Position numbers and translations under genes: made by a program. 64,000 nt of DNA from Pseudomonadota bacterium (GTDB taxonomy: Bacteria; Pseudomonadota; Alphaproteobacteria; Acetobacterales; Acetobacteraceae), in the NCBI GenBank assembly GCA_021809435.1, contig JAKBAD010000006.1, positions 62,001-126,000 of the forward strand, written 5' to 3'. The notes beneath the pieces were generated by a model. The model searched no databases and had not been told where the DNA came from. It saw only the letters and a program-made list of their open reading frames with translations. Below, in pieces: positions 1 to 10,237 of the stretch. Positions within the stretch are counted from its first letter, which is position 1; each line of letters starts with the position of its first letter.

Positions 1-195
1 GGTGAGCGGGTTCAAATCCTCGCGCGCGGGAATATAGCGCAGCGTGAAAGCCTCGCCCACCATGCTGTGATGGGGCGGGCAGAGCGGCGTCACGCCTTGA
101 ATGGCCTGGTTGCGCAGGCCGCGCTTGAAGAGCGCGGTGGCGATGGTGGCCGTGCTTACTTTGGCGAGTGCCGCGCGTGTTTCTGGTTTGAGCAT
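1..195 (-). CDS. RraA-family protein (N-terminal part, runs off window start)
   Basis: Reverse-strand translation from ATG at 195: MLKPETRAALAKVSTATIATALFKRGLRNQAIQGVTPLCPPHHSMVGEAFTLRYIPAREDLNPLT, typical RraA/HMG-aldolase-like N-terminus; not in the ORF track because it is truncated. Confidence 0.75.
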   Translation of the reverse strand, partial: MLKPETRAALAKVSTATIATALFKRGLRNQAIQGVTPLCPPHHSMVGEAFTLRYIPAREDLNPLT

Positions 196-264
196 GGTTT
201 CCTCACGAAAAAAGCCGGGCGCGTGGGCACCCGGCAAGTTGGTCGGCAAGCTGGGAGCCGTGGG

Positions 265-1551
265 TCAGAAGGTTACCTTGGTCTCGAAGCCAAAGACCCA
301 GGCATTGGGAATGTGTGTGTAGGAGAAGGTGCCCGGATTCATGACATATTGCACGTTGGGGTGAATGAGCAGCCAGGGGGTGGCCTGGAGCCCATAGCCC
401 GCTTCAAGCACGCCCTCGCCGTTGGAGAGATTGGCCAGGCCGGTGGCTTCCTCGCGGTCGAGTTTGCGCTGATTCACCACCGCGCGCACATAACCAATAT
501 TGATATAGTCATTCGGCCTGGTGGCGAACGGCCCCTGGGCGATGAGCGCCGCCAGCCACGTGCCCTGGAATACGGCGGTGGTGGGGTCGGAATAAGAGAC
601 CTGCGCCAGCGCGATCAGTCCGCGCTCGGCGGTGCCGTCGAAGCTCCAGATCATCTGGTCGGCCAGCGCGTAAAACCCATAACGCCCCTGGTCGAGTTCG
701 CGGCTGTTGGTCACGTCGGTGGCGTTTGACGTATCCCAGTAGCCGCCGACCTTATAATGGCCCGGCAGGCCGCCGAGCGAGGCGGTATAGCCCAGCTCGA
801 CCGGAATAATCACCCCGGTGCCGCCAGAGGTGCTCACCTTCAGCCCGTTGCCGGGGTTGGTGTAGGTGGCATTGGCCTGGAACAGCCCGGTCTCGAAATA
901 CAGGTCCTTGGTCGGCATCAGCTTGATGCGCCCGCCCCAGCGGGCTTGCGGGTTGTCGGCCCAGCCATTGGTGCTGGCGGGCAGGTTTTGCGGATGGGCG
1001 CAGAAGCCCACATTCTGGAAATCGCACCCAAGCCCGGTGCCGGCGAAATCATTGCCCATCGGGTAGAAGCCGCCCTTGGCGTCGAGGAAATCGCCGGGAA
1101 ATTTCTGCTCATAGGAAAGTTCGGTCACGCGCTGGGTCTCGCCGGCGCCGTAAACTTCTTGCACGCCGAGCTTGTTGCCGATGAAATCGGAGCTGGCCGA
1201 ACGCCCGGCCCGCTGGTTGAAGCCGATTGTGATGGTGCCGCCCGGCAGGCCGAACAGCTTGTCAGTGTCGATCATGGCGTTTTCATAAAATTGCGAGGCG
1301 ATGCCGTTGCCCGTGCGCTTGCCGCCCGACATCACATCGGCGAATTCGCCGACATAGCCGCCCTTGAAGGTAATGCCGGCATCGGCCAGGCGTGTGCGGC
1401 CGCCATTCCAGTTGCCGGTCATGGTCGGCTGGTTCAGCCAGTCCCGCAGGCTTTGCGCGTGGGCGCCGGCCCCCAGCCCCAGCGCGGCGCAGCCGGCGAG
1501 CAGTAAGGCGCGGCACACTGGCCGCTGGTTCACGTTCGTCTGGGCTTTCAT
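265..1551 (-). CDS. Carbohydrate-selective porin, OprB family
   Basis: Signal peptide after MKAQTNVNQ, then LRDWLNQPTMTGNWNGGRTRLADAGI..., C-terminal Phe (VTF); start placed at internal ATG 1551. Confidence 0.85.
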   Translation of the reverse strand: MKAQTNVNQRPVCRALLLAGCAALGLGAGAHAQSLRDWLNQPTMTGNWNGGRTRLADAGITFKGGYVGEFADVMSGGKRTGNGIASQFYENAMIDTDKLFGLPGGTITIGFNQRAGRSASSDFIGNKLGVQEVYGAGETQRVTELSYEQKFPGDFLDAKGGFYPMGNDFAGTGLGCDFQNVGFCAHPQNLPASTNGWADNPQARWGGRIKLMPTKDLYFETGLFQANATYTNPGNGLKVSTSGGTGVIIPVELGYTASLGGLPGHYKVGGYWDTSNATDVTNSRELDQGRYGFYALADQMIWSFDGTAERGLIALAQVSYSDPTTAVFQGTWLAALIAQGPFATRPNDYINIGYVRAVVNQRKLDREEATGLANLSNGEGVLEAGYGLQATPWLLIHPNVQYVMNPGTFSYTHIPNAWVFGFETKVTF

Positions 1552-1597
1552 GAATTTTCTCCCGGTTTCTGGGCTGGCTCTGCGGCTGCCCTGAGAT

Positions 1598-1616
1598 TTG
1601 GTACAAATATGACCAA
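1598..1616. promoter_or_regulatory. Operator-like inverted repeat TTGGT-N9-ACCAA upstream of oprB-like gene
   Basis: TTGGTACAAATATGACCAA; TATGACCAAT is repeated at 1608-1617 and 1634-1643. Confidence 0.35.
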
Positions 1617-1811
1617 TAATTGTCAATTTAAATTATGACCAATTTTACAAAAACAAGAGCATGCTGTTTGGTAATCGAGGTAAAATTTCGATATTTTGGC
1701 GCTGAATTAGATATTTTTTAATCTGATTTGCTGCGAATCTGTACTCTGATTGTGATTTAAGGGGAGGGGTTGTAGAAAAGTGGTAATTTGAATTGACAGA
1801 TTTTGGTTATT

Positions 1812-1826
1812 TTTGTCATATACAAA
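1812..1826. promoter_or_regulatory. Operator-like inverted repeat TTTGT-N5-ACAAA upstream of ABC importer operon
   Basis: TTTGTCATATACAAA; a GntR/FCD regulator gene lies at the end of the operon. Confidence 0.35.
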
Positions 1827-1902
1827 TCCGCCTTCGCCTGTCCTATGGGGCGGGGGTAAAACCACAACAGCCCGCAGACCGGGTAGAATGGGAAACGATC
1901 GA

Positions 1903-3096
1903 ATGACCAATAACACAGTATCACGCCGCGGCGTGCTGGGGGGTATGGCCGCGGTGGCGATGGCCGATTTGGCGGCCCGCGCGGCCCGCGCGGCGGCGCC
2001 GGCTTTGCCGTCTGCCCCGGTGTCCTTGAGCATCGTCGATGTCGCGGGCACGCTTGAACTGACCCGGCCGGCGTTTGATGCCTATCTCAAGGCCAAGCCG
2101 CATCTGGTTTCGTCCATCAATTACAGCAAGGCCCCGGCGCCCGAACTGCCGGGCAAGCTCAAGGCCGAGCAGGCCGCTAAGCGCCTGGATATCGACATGG
2201 TGCTCACCGGCATCGACGCGCTGTCCGCCGGGCTCAAACAGGGCATCTGGGAGCCGCTCTTCCCCAACTATGCCGACGTGCTGCCCGCGCCCGCCAGCAT
2301 CTATCAGCCCCACGCGCTCGAGATGCAGCAATTCGCCCAGAATCAGGCGCTCGAGGTGGTATTCTGCCCGGCGGGCCCCCTGCTCGAATATAATCCCGCC
2401 CTGGTGCCTACGCCGCCCACCACCACCGCCGCCCTGCTGGCCTGGGCGCAGGCCAATCCCAAGCAGTTCATTTATGCCCGTCCGGCCAATTCCGGCCCGG
2501 CGCGCATCTTCCTCATGGGCCTGCCCTATCTGCTGGGCGATAAAAACCCCCGTGACCCCAAAAATGGCTGGGACAAGACCTGGGCCTATCTGGCCGCGCT
2601 CGGCAAGACCATTGAATATTACCCCTCGGGCACCGGCGCGGTGATGCAGGAGCTGGGCTCGGGACTGCGCGCCATGACCCCCACCCAAACCGGCTGGGAC
2701 ATCAACCCCCGCGCGCTCGGGGTGGTGCCGGCCTCGGTGCAGGTCACCAAGTTCGACAATCAGATCATCGTCTGCGACGCGCAATACATGGCCATCCCCA
2801 AGGGCGTCGAGCCCGGCAAGCTGGCCGTGCTGCTCGATCTGATGAACTTCATGCTCCAGCCCGCCCAGCAGGCGGTCACCTACGACAAGGGCTATTTCTA
2901 CCCCGGCCCAGCGGTGAAAAACGTGCCGCTCTCCATGGCGCCGGCGTCGAGCCAGCAGGTCATCGCCACCTATGGCCGCCCCTGGTACGATGACATGATC
3001 GCCACGGCGCCCACTTACATGCCTCTGGCGGCCGATGATCTGGTCTATGCCCTGGCCCGCTGGGACCAGCAGATCGGCGTCATCACCGCCTCGTAA
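1903..3096 (+). CDS. ABC transporter substrate-binding protein (PotD/Fe-type), Tat-like signal
   Basis: MTNNTVSRRGVLGGMAAVAMADLAARAARA signal with twin Arg; followed by ATPase and two permeases. Confidence 0.8.
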   Translation: MTNNTVSRRGVLGGMAAVAMADLAARAARAAAPALPSAPVSLSIVDVAGTLELTRPAFDAYLKAKPHLVSSINYSKAPAPELPGKLKAEQAAKRLDIDMVLTGIDALSAGLKQGIWEPLFPNYADVLPAPASIYQPHALEMQQFAQNQALEVVFCPAGPLLEYNPALVPTPPTTTAALLAWAQANPKQFIYARPANSGPARIFLMGLPYLLGDKNPRDPKNGWDKTWAYLAALGKTIEYYPSGTGAVMQELGSGLRAMTPTQTGWDINPRALGVVPASVQVTKFDNQIIVCDAQYMAIPKGVEPGKLAVLLDLMNFMLQPAQQAVTYDKGYFYPGPAVKNVPLSMAPASSQQVIATYGRPWYDDMIATAPTYMPLAADDLVYALARWDQQIGVITAS

Positions 3097-3123
3097 AGAA
3101 ACGACCAAGGGAGTTCACAACCA

Positions 3124-4187
<1,064 letters not shown>

Positions 4188-4191
<4 letters not shown>

Positions 4192-5114
4192 GCGCGGCCA
4201 TGGACACCATTCCCCTCATCGCCCCGGCCACGCCGGACCGCGACAGCCTGAAGCGCCGCTTAGAGCGCGCCGGGTTCGATGCCATCACCCTCCTGCTGCT
4301 GCCCGCCGTGCTGTTCGTGGTGGTGTTGTTCGTCTATCCGGCGCTCTATGGCTTCTGGCTCTCGCTGCACCCCATGAATGGCGGCGGCTGGCTCGCCAAT
4401 TACATCGCGTTTTTCTCAGACCCGTATGTATATGGCACCATCATCACCACCCTCGAGCTGGCGGTGCCGGTCACGCTGGTCAATCTCGCGCTCAGCGTGC
4501 CCATCGCGCTGCGCGTGCGCCACATGCGCCACCAGCGCCTGCTCACCACGCTGCTGGTCATTCCGGTCACGCTGGGCACGGTGCTCACCGCGCAGGGCAT
4601 GCTCAATTATTTCGGGCCGCTCGGCTGGTTCAACCGCGTGCTCATGTCGCTGCATCTCATCCATATGCCGGTGCGGCTCGTGCATAATTTCACCGGCGTG
4701 TTCCTCTCGCAAATCATTGGCGGCTTTCCGTTCTGCTTCATGCTGGTGCTCTCTTACGTCACCGGCATCGACCCCTCGCTCGAAAACGCCGCCGCCATGC
4801 TGGGCGCGCGCGCGGCCCAGCGGTTCCGCCACATCATTCTGCCGTTGCTGGCGGCGGGGCTGGCCATCACCTTCTGTCTGGCCTTCGTGCAGGCCTTCTC
4901 GGTGTTTCCCTCGGCGGTGCTGGTGGGCGCGCCGTCTGGCCCCACGCGCGTCATCGCCATCGCGGCGTTTCATGCGGCTTACGAGGAATATGACTACTCC
5001 ATGGGCTCGGCCATCGCCATCATCATGGGGTTTGTCCAGATCATCGTGGTCGCGCTCGTCATGTGGATCAGCTCTCTCTTCTATCGCGGCCCGGCCGGCG
5101 GCGGGAAAGGCTAA
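4188..5114 (+). CDS. ABC transporter permease (PotB-like)
   Basis: Multi-TM protein with permease EAA-like region ENAAAMLGARAAQRFRHIILPLL; ATGA overlap with ATPase. Confidence 0.9.
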
Positions 5115-5118
5115 TAAT

Positions 5119-5961
5119 ATGTTTGCGACCTCTGATATCGGCGGCAAGCTCTGGCGCATTGGCGTGTGGGCGGTCGTGGGGTTCTTTTTGCTCAACCTGG
5201 CGGGCATCATCGCCAGCGTGGTGGTTGACAGTCTCGGCACCTCCTGGTTCGGCACTTGGCTGCCCGATGGCTTCACCACCCATTGGTACAGCGATGCCTG
5301 GTCCGGCTTCCAGCTCGGCGGCGTGCTGCAAGTCACGCTCGAAGTGGCGGGCGCGGTTATTCTGGGCTCGGCCATTCTGGGCGTGCCCGCGGCCTATGCG
5401 CTGGCGCGGCGGGAGTTCCCTGGCAAAAAGCTGGTCATGCTGCTGTTTGTGCTGCCGCTCATCATTCCGCCCTTCACCTACGGCATACCGCTGGCCTCGG
5501 TGCTCTACCAGTTCGGCCTGGGCGGCACGCTCACGGGTGTTATTCTGGCCAACCTGATGCCCAGCGTGCCCTTCGTCATCTTCATCCTGGTGCCCTTCAT
5601 CGAGCAGATCGACCCGCGCGTCGAAGCGGCCGCGCGGGTGTTTGGGGCCGGCACGTGGGATCTCTTCCGCCGGGTCATGGTGCCGCTGCTCATGCCCGGC
5701 ATTCTGGCGGCGCTGGTGCTGGTGCTGGTACGCACCATCGGGCTGTTCGAGCTCACCTTCCTCACCGCCGGGCCCGATAACCAAACGCTGGTGGTGGCGC
5801 TTTATTATTCGGTGTTCGCGGCCGGCATCCGCGCCACCCAGTCCATCGACTCCATGGCCGTGATTTACATGGTCACCAGCCTCATCTGTCTCATCGTCGC
5901 GCTGCGCTTCGTCGATCCCACCCAAATCGTCGGCCGCGCCAAAAAAGCGGAGGCGCATTGA
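5119..5961 (+). CDS. ABC transporter permease (PotC-like)
   Basis: MFATSDIGGKLWRIGVWAVVGFFLLNLAG...; EAAARVFGAGTWDLFRRVMVPLLMPG; start at ATG 5119, not the upstream extension in the track. Confidence 0.9.
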   Translation: MFATSDIGGKLWRIGVWAVVGFFLLNLAGIIASVVVDSLGTSWFGTWLPDGFTTHWYSDAWSGFQLGGVLQVTLEVAGAVILGSAILGVPAAYALARREFPGKKLVMLLFVLPLIIPPFTYGIPLASVLYQFGLGGTLTGVILANLMPSVPFVIFILVPFIEQIDPRVEAAARVFGAGTWDLFRRVMVPLLMPGILAALVLVLVRTIGLFELTFLTAGPDNQTLVVALYYSVFAAGIRATQSIDSMAVIYMVTSLICLIVALRFVDPTQIVGRAKKAEAH

Positions 5962-6731
5962 TGCCCAGCCCTCGCATCACCCTCACCGGCGCGGGCGGCG
6001 CGCTCGGGCTGGTGCTGCGCCCGCGCCTGCTGGCGCGTGGCGCGGCGCTCACCTCGGCGGGGCATCGCTGCCCCGCGCCCCTCTCGCCCGATGAGCGCGT
6101 GCTGGGCGGCGATTTGCGCGACGATGCGGTGGTCGATGCCGCGCTCGCGGGCGCCGAGGTGGTCATCCATATGGCGGGCAGCTCGGTCGAAAAACCGCTC
6201 GCCACCATCATCGAGAACAACCTCGTGGCGCTGCAGCGCGTTTATGAGGGCGCGCGCCGCCATGGCGTGAAGCGCGTGGTGTTCGCCTCCTCCAACCACA
6301 CCATCGGCATGTACCGGGCGGGCGAGCGGCTCAAACTCTCCGACCCCGTGCGCCCGGATGGCAATTACGGCCTCTCCAAGGTCTGGGGCGAGGCCATGGG
6401 GCGGCTTTACCACGATAAATTCGGCATCGAGACGGTGTGCCTGCGCATCGGCTCGGCCATCGAGCGCCCGACCGAGCCGCGCCACCTCGCCACCTGGCTG
6501 GGCTATGAAGACCTCGAGGAGCTGGTCTGGCGCGCGGCCACCGTGCCGGGCATCGGGTTTCTCACCATCTGGGGCGTCTCGGCCAATACCCGCGCCTGGT
6601 GGGATAATGGCGAGGCCGCCGCCCTTGGCTACCAGCCCCGCCAGAATGCCGAGGATTATGCCGCCTCGCTGCCGGCTTCGCCCGTCTGGTCCCACCAGGG
6701 CGGCGCTTTTGCTCCGGCCGATGTGACATGA
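5961..6731 (+). CDS. udh: NAD-dependent uronate-dehydrogenase-like SDR
   Basis: SVEKP, VFASSNHTIG, RPDGNYGLSKVWGE and WWDN motifs as in uronate dehydrogenases. Confidence 0.75.
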   Translation: MPSPRITLTGAGGALGLVLRPRLLARGAALTSAGHRCPAPLSPDERVLGGDLRDDAVVDAALAGAEVVIHMAGSSVEKPLATIIENNLVALQRVYEGARRHGVKRVVFASSNHTIGMYRAGERLKLSDPVRPDGNYGLSKVWGEAMGRLYHDKFGIETVCLRIGSAIERPTEPRHLATWLGYEDLEELVWRAATVPGIGFLTIWGVSANTRAWWDNGEAAALGYQPRQNAEDYAASLPASPVWSHQGGAFAPADVT

Positions 6732-7585
6732 ACTTCACCCCCATCCCCGGCACCGAAGCCGCCCTCGCCGAATCCCCGGTCTGGGATGACCGCCAGGGCG
6801 CGCTGCTATGGGCCGATATTCCGGTGGGCACCATTCATGAGCTCACCCTCGCCACGGGGGCGCGGCGTACATGGGTGCTGTCTGGCCCCATTGGCAGTTT
6901 CGGTCTGTGCGAGGATGGCCGCCTGATCGTCGCCCGGCGCGAGGAGGTGGGGGTTCTCGACCGCGACAGCGCCGCCTATGCCCCGCTCGCCCGCCTGCTG
7001 CCAGCGGGCGCCCCGCAGCGGCTGAACGATGGCAAGGTCGGCTCCGATGGCGCCTTTTGGGTCGGCGCCATGGATGACACGCCGCAAAAACGCCCCATCG
7101 CCGCGCTTTACCGGGTGGATGGGGCAGGGCGCGTCGAGGTTAAGCGCGCCGGGCTGATCACCTCCAACGGCCTGGCCTTCGCCCCCGATGGCCGGGCGCT
7201 CTACCATTCCGATTCGCGCGGCTGCTGGATCGAGCGCTACGATCTTGACCCCGCCACCGGCGCGCTCTCGGGCCAAACCCGCATCGCCTCCCCCGGCGAG
7301 CAAGACGGCCGCCCCGATGGCGCCACCATCGACGCCGAGGGCTGCTATTGGAGTGCCGGGGTCTCGGCCGGCTGCCTCAACCGCTATGCCCCCAACGGCA
7401 CGCTCCTGGCGCGTTACCCGCTGCCCGCGCCCGCGCCCACCATGCCCTGCTTCGGCGGGGCTGACCTGCGCACCTTGTTCGTCACCTCGCTCAGCCCCGC
7501 CACGGGCGGCACGGGGCTGGTGATGGCGGCCCCCGCGCCGGTGGCGGGCGTGGCGCCCTGGCGCTTCGCCGCCCGGATGAAATAG
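6728..7585 (+). CDS. SMP-30/gluconolactonase/LRE family lactonase
   Basis: ESPVWDDRQGALLWADIPVGTIH, NDGKVGSDGAFWVGAMD, SNGLAFAPDGRALYHSDS, RPDGATIDAEGCYW. Confidence 0.92.
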   Translation: MNFTPIPGTEAALAESPVWDDRQGALLWADIPVGTIHELTLATGARRTWVLSGPIGSFGLCEDGRLIVARREEVGVLDRDSAAYAPLARLLPAGAPQRLNDGKVGSDGAFWVGAMDDTPQKRPIAALYRVDGAGRVEVKRAGLITSNGLAFAPDGRALYHSDSRGCWIERYDLDPATGALSGQTRIASPGEQDGRPDGATIDAEGCYWSAGVSAGCLNRYAPNGTLLARYPLPAPAPTMPCFGGADLRTLFVTSLSPATGGTGLVMAAPAPVAGVAPWRFAARMK

Positions 7586-7596
7586 TGTAAACCGCC

Positions 7597-8391
7597 ATGA
7601 CCAGCTGGAAGGAGCGGCGCGTGACCGGGTCTGTGATACGCAAACCAATGCAGGAGGTGCTGTTGGAGAAAAGCCAGTCCGGCCCCGCCGGGTTTGTGCT
7701 CAACAAGCGCCAGAGCATGGGCGATCAGCTCTATGGCCAGATCCTCGAGCAGATCACTTCGGGCCGCCTGCCCGAGGGCACGCGGCTGCCCGCCGAGATC
7801 GAGCTGTGCAAGATGTTCGGCGTCTCGCGCCCCGTGGTGCGCCAGGCGCTGCAACGGCTGCGGGCCGATGGGCTGGTGCATGCCCGCCAGGGCTCGGGCA
7901 CGTACGTCATGGCCCGCCCGGCCGAGCGCCTGTCGAGCTTCGCCGAGCCCCAGCGCATCGCTGAATTTCTGCGCTGCGTCGAGGTGCGGCTGGTGCTCGA
8001 GGGCAGCGCCGCCCGCTTCGCCGCCGAGCGCCGCTCACCGGCGGAGATGCAGGCTATCGAGATTGCCCATGATCTGTTTGCCCAGGAGGTCGCGCGCGGG
8101 CAGCTCAGCCCGCAGGGTGATCTCGCGTTTCACATGGCGGTCGCGGCGGCTAGCAATAATGATTTTTACCCCCTGCTGCTCGAGCATCTGCACGAGGCGC
8201 TGGAAGGGTTCATGAATATCTCGCTCTCCCTCACCCGCACCAGCCCGCGCGAGCGCGCCAGCGCCGTGCTGCAGGAACATGCGCTGATTGTCGAGGCGAT
8301 CCGCGTGCAAGACCCCGATGCCGCCGAGGTCGCCATGAGATTCCACATCACCCAGGCGCGCCGGCGCATGATCGATCGTAACCGCGACTGA
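7597..8391 (+). CDS. GntR family (FadR/FCD) transcriptional regulator
   Basis: wHTH QILEQITSGRLPEGTRLPAEIELCKMFGVSRPVVRQALQRLRADGLVHARQGSGTYV plus FCD-like C-terminus; start uncertain (7597-7648). Confidence 0.88.
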   Translation: MTSWKERRVTGSVIRKPMQEVLLEKSQSGPAGFVLNKRQSMGDQLYGQILEQITSGRLPEGTRLPAEIELCKMFGVSRPVVRQALQRLRADGLVHARQGSGTYVMARPAERLSSFAEPQRIAEFLRCVEVRLVLEGSAARFAAERRSPAEMQAIEIAHDLFAQEVARGQLSPQGDLAFHMAVAAASNNDFYPLLLEHLHEALEGFMNISLSLTRTSPRERASAVLQEHALIVEAIRVQDPDAAEVAMRFHITQARRRMIDRNRD

Positions 8392-8398
8392 TCTTCGC

Positions 8399-8413
8399 GC
8401 GCTGCGAATTTGC
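8399..8413. promoter_or_regulatory. Putative UAS copy 1 for sigma54 activator: GCGCTGCGAATTTGC
   Basis: 14/15 identical to 19111-19125; about 80 bp upstream of the -24 GG of the sigma54 promoter. Confidence 0.5.
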
Positions 8414-8486
8414 GAGGTGTGCGCAAAAACGCAACGAGCGCGCCGAGGACTTTTTGTCATGCTATTGATTTTTAATGGCTTTATTG

Positions 8487-8501
8487 TGGCATGAGGCTTG
8501 C
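8487..8501 (+). promoter_or_regulatory. Sigma54 (RpoN) -24/-12 promoter TGGCATGAGGCTTGC
   Basis: Matches TGGCACGN4TTGC with one mismatch and correct GG-N10-GC spacing; upstream of ferredoxin gene. Confidence 0.75.
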
Positions 8502-8558
8502 GTTGACCTCTCCAGCCGTGACGTTTTGCACGCGCGGCACAGAGCTGGGGAGGTAAAA

Positions 8559-8870
8559 ATGGTGGATTTGGTAATTATTGATCGTGCCGGTAGCGCGCAC
8601 GAATTTTCAGCGCCCGGCGGGGGCTCGCTAATGGAAGCGGTGCGAGCCCAGGGTATTTATGACATCAAGGCCCTGTGCGGTGGCAGCTGCTCCTGTGCCA
8701 CCTGCCATGTTTATGTTGAGGCCAGCGGTCCACTGAAGCCGATGAGCGAGGACGAGAACGACCTGCTCGACGGCGTTTCAGAGCGGCGGGAAGGCTCGCG
8801 CCTCGCGTGCCAGATCGTCCTGGCCGAGGGCATGGCGCCGCTGCGCGTTACCATCGCCCCCGAGGAGTGA
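8559..8870 (+). CDS. Plant/adrenodoxin-type 2Fe-2S ferredoxin (likely P450 redox partner)
   Basis: CGGSCSCATCHVYV cluster motif and distal Cys RLACQ; start ATG 8559 with GGGGAGG RBS. Confidence 0.9.
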   Translation: MVDLVIIDRAGSAHEFSAPGGGSLMEAVRAQGIYDIKALCGGSCSCATCHVYVEASGPLKPMSEDENDLLDGVSERREGSRLACQIVLAEGMAPLRVTIAPEE

Positions 8871-8873
8871 GAC

Positions 8874-10103
8874 ATGCCAGAGGCCGGGCTTCTTATCGTT
8901 GGCGGCGGTCAGGCGGGCGCCACCGCGGCCATCACCTTGCGCCAGCTCGGCTTCACGGGCGGCATCACCATCCTCGAGGCCACCGGCGCGCCGCCCTATG
9001 AGCGCCCGCCACTCTCGAAAGATTATATGCAGGGTCAGCGCGGGTTTGAGAGTTTCCTTATTCGCCCGGCCGCGTTTTGGGCGCAGCAACAGATCACCTT
9101 GCTCACCAATGCCCGCGTCGCTGGGTTGGATGCGGCGGCGCGCACCGTTATTTTGCAAGATGGCCGCGTGCTGTCATTCACCACCCTGCTCTGGACGGCG
9201 GGCGGCACACCACGCCGCCTGACCTGCCCCGGCGCGGCGCTCGATGGGGTGTTTACCCTGCATGACCGCGAGGATGCTGATGCGCTCATCGCCCGCCTTG
9301 CCTTTCCGCGCCGCGTGGCGGTGGTGGGCGGTGGGTATATTGGGCTTGAAATGGCCGCGGTGCTCAGCAAGCAAGGCCACCATGTCACCGTGCTGGAAGC
9401 CCAGGAGCGCGTGCTGGCCCGTGTGGCGGGCGAGGCGCTCTCGCGGTTTATGGAGGCCGAGCACCGCGCCCATGGTGTGGATGTGCGCCTTGGCGCGCAG
9501 CTGGCCGAGATTACCGGCGCCGCTGGTAAGGTCACCGGCGTGTGCCTGGCCAATGGCGAGAGGTTGGTGGCCGATCTGGTCGTCACCGGCATTGGCATTG
9601 TGCCACAGGTGGCGCCGTTGCTGGCGGCGGGTGCCATGGGGGGCAACGGGGTGGATGTGGACGAGTTTGGCGCCACCAGCCTACCGGGTATTTATGCCGC
9701 TGGCGACTGCGCGCGCCACCGCAACCGCTATGCGGGCAATGCCTGGATCCGGCTCGAATCGGTGCAAAACGCCACCGACCAGGCCATTGCGGCCGCCCAC
9801 GCCATTGCGGGTCAGCCCAAGCCCTACACCGCGTTACCCTGGTTCTGGTCAAACCAGTATGATCTGCGCCTGCAAAGCGCCGGCCTCTCTTTGGGGCACG
9901 ACATGGCGCTGGTGCGCGGCGATATGGCCAGCCGCAGCTTCTCAATCCTGTACCTGCGCGAAAACCGCCTGTTGGCGCTCGATTGCGTGAATAACGCCCG
10001 TGATTATGTGGGCGGCAAGGCGCTTATCGCCGTGGGCACGCCGCTCGACCTCGCGCGCGCCGCCGACCCCGCCGTCGCGCTCAAGTCGCTCGCCGCCGCA
10101 TAG
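8874..10103 (+). CDS. FAD-dependent ferredoxin reductase
   Basis: LLIVGGGQAGATAA, YERPPLSK, VAVVGGGYIGLEMAAVL, GIYAAGDCA. Confidence 0.92.
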   Translation: MPEAGLLIVGGGQAGATAAITLRQLGFTGGITILEATGAPPYERPPLSKDYMQGQRGFESFLIRPAAFWAQQQITLLTNARVAGLDAAARTVILQDGRVLSFTTLLWTAGGTPRRLTCPGAALDGVFTLHDREDADALIARLAFPRRVAVVGGGYIGLEMAAVLSKQGHHVTVLEAQERVLARVAGEALSRFMEAEHRAHGVDVRLGAQLAEITGAAGKVTGVCLANGERLVADLVVTGIGIVPQVAPLLAAGAMGGNGVDVDEFGATSLPGIYAAGDCARHRNRYAGNAWIRLESVQNATDQAIAAAHAIAGQPKPYTALPWFWSNQYDLRLQSAGLSLGHDMALVRGDMASRSFSILYLRENRLLALDCVNNARDYVGGKALIAVGTPLDLARAADPAVALKSLAAA

Positions 10104-10132
10104 CGCGGGTGTTGTGGGAAAGAGACGCCGGC

Positions 10133-10171
10133 GGCTTGACGGTTTGGCATTTGAGGAAAAGCCGTCAAGCC
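10133..10171. terminator. Bidirectional hairpin terminator between convergent genes
   Basis: GGCTTGACGG-N19-CCGTCAAGCC followed by TTATTTT. Confidence 0.7.
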
Positions 10172-10237
10172 TTATTTTGGCGCGTAATTTCAACCGCCTG
10201 ATCTGAAAATTCCGGGTCCGATCAGACGGTTGTTGCT

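Noticed and set aside
4378-5118. N-terminal extension of the second ABC permease in the ORF track
   Set aside because: Overlaps the first permease out of frame; real start is ATG 5119.
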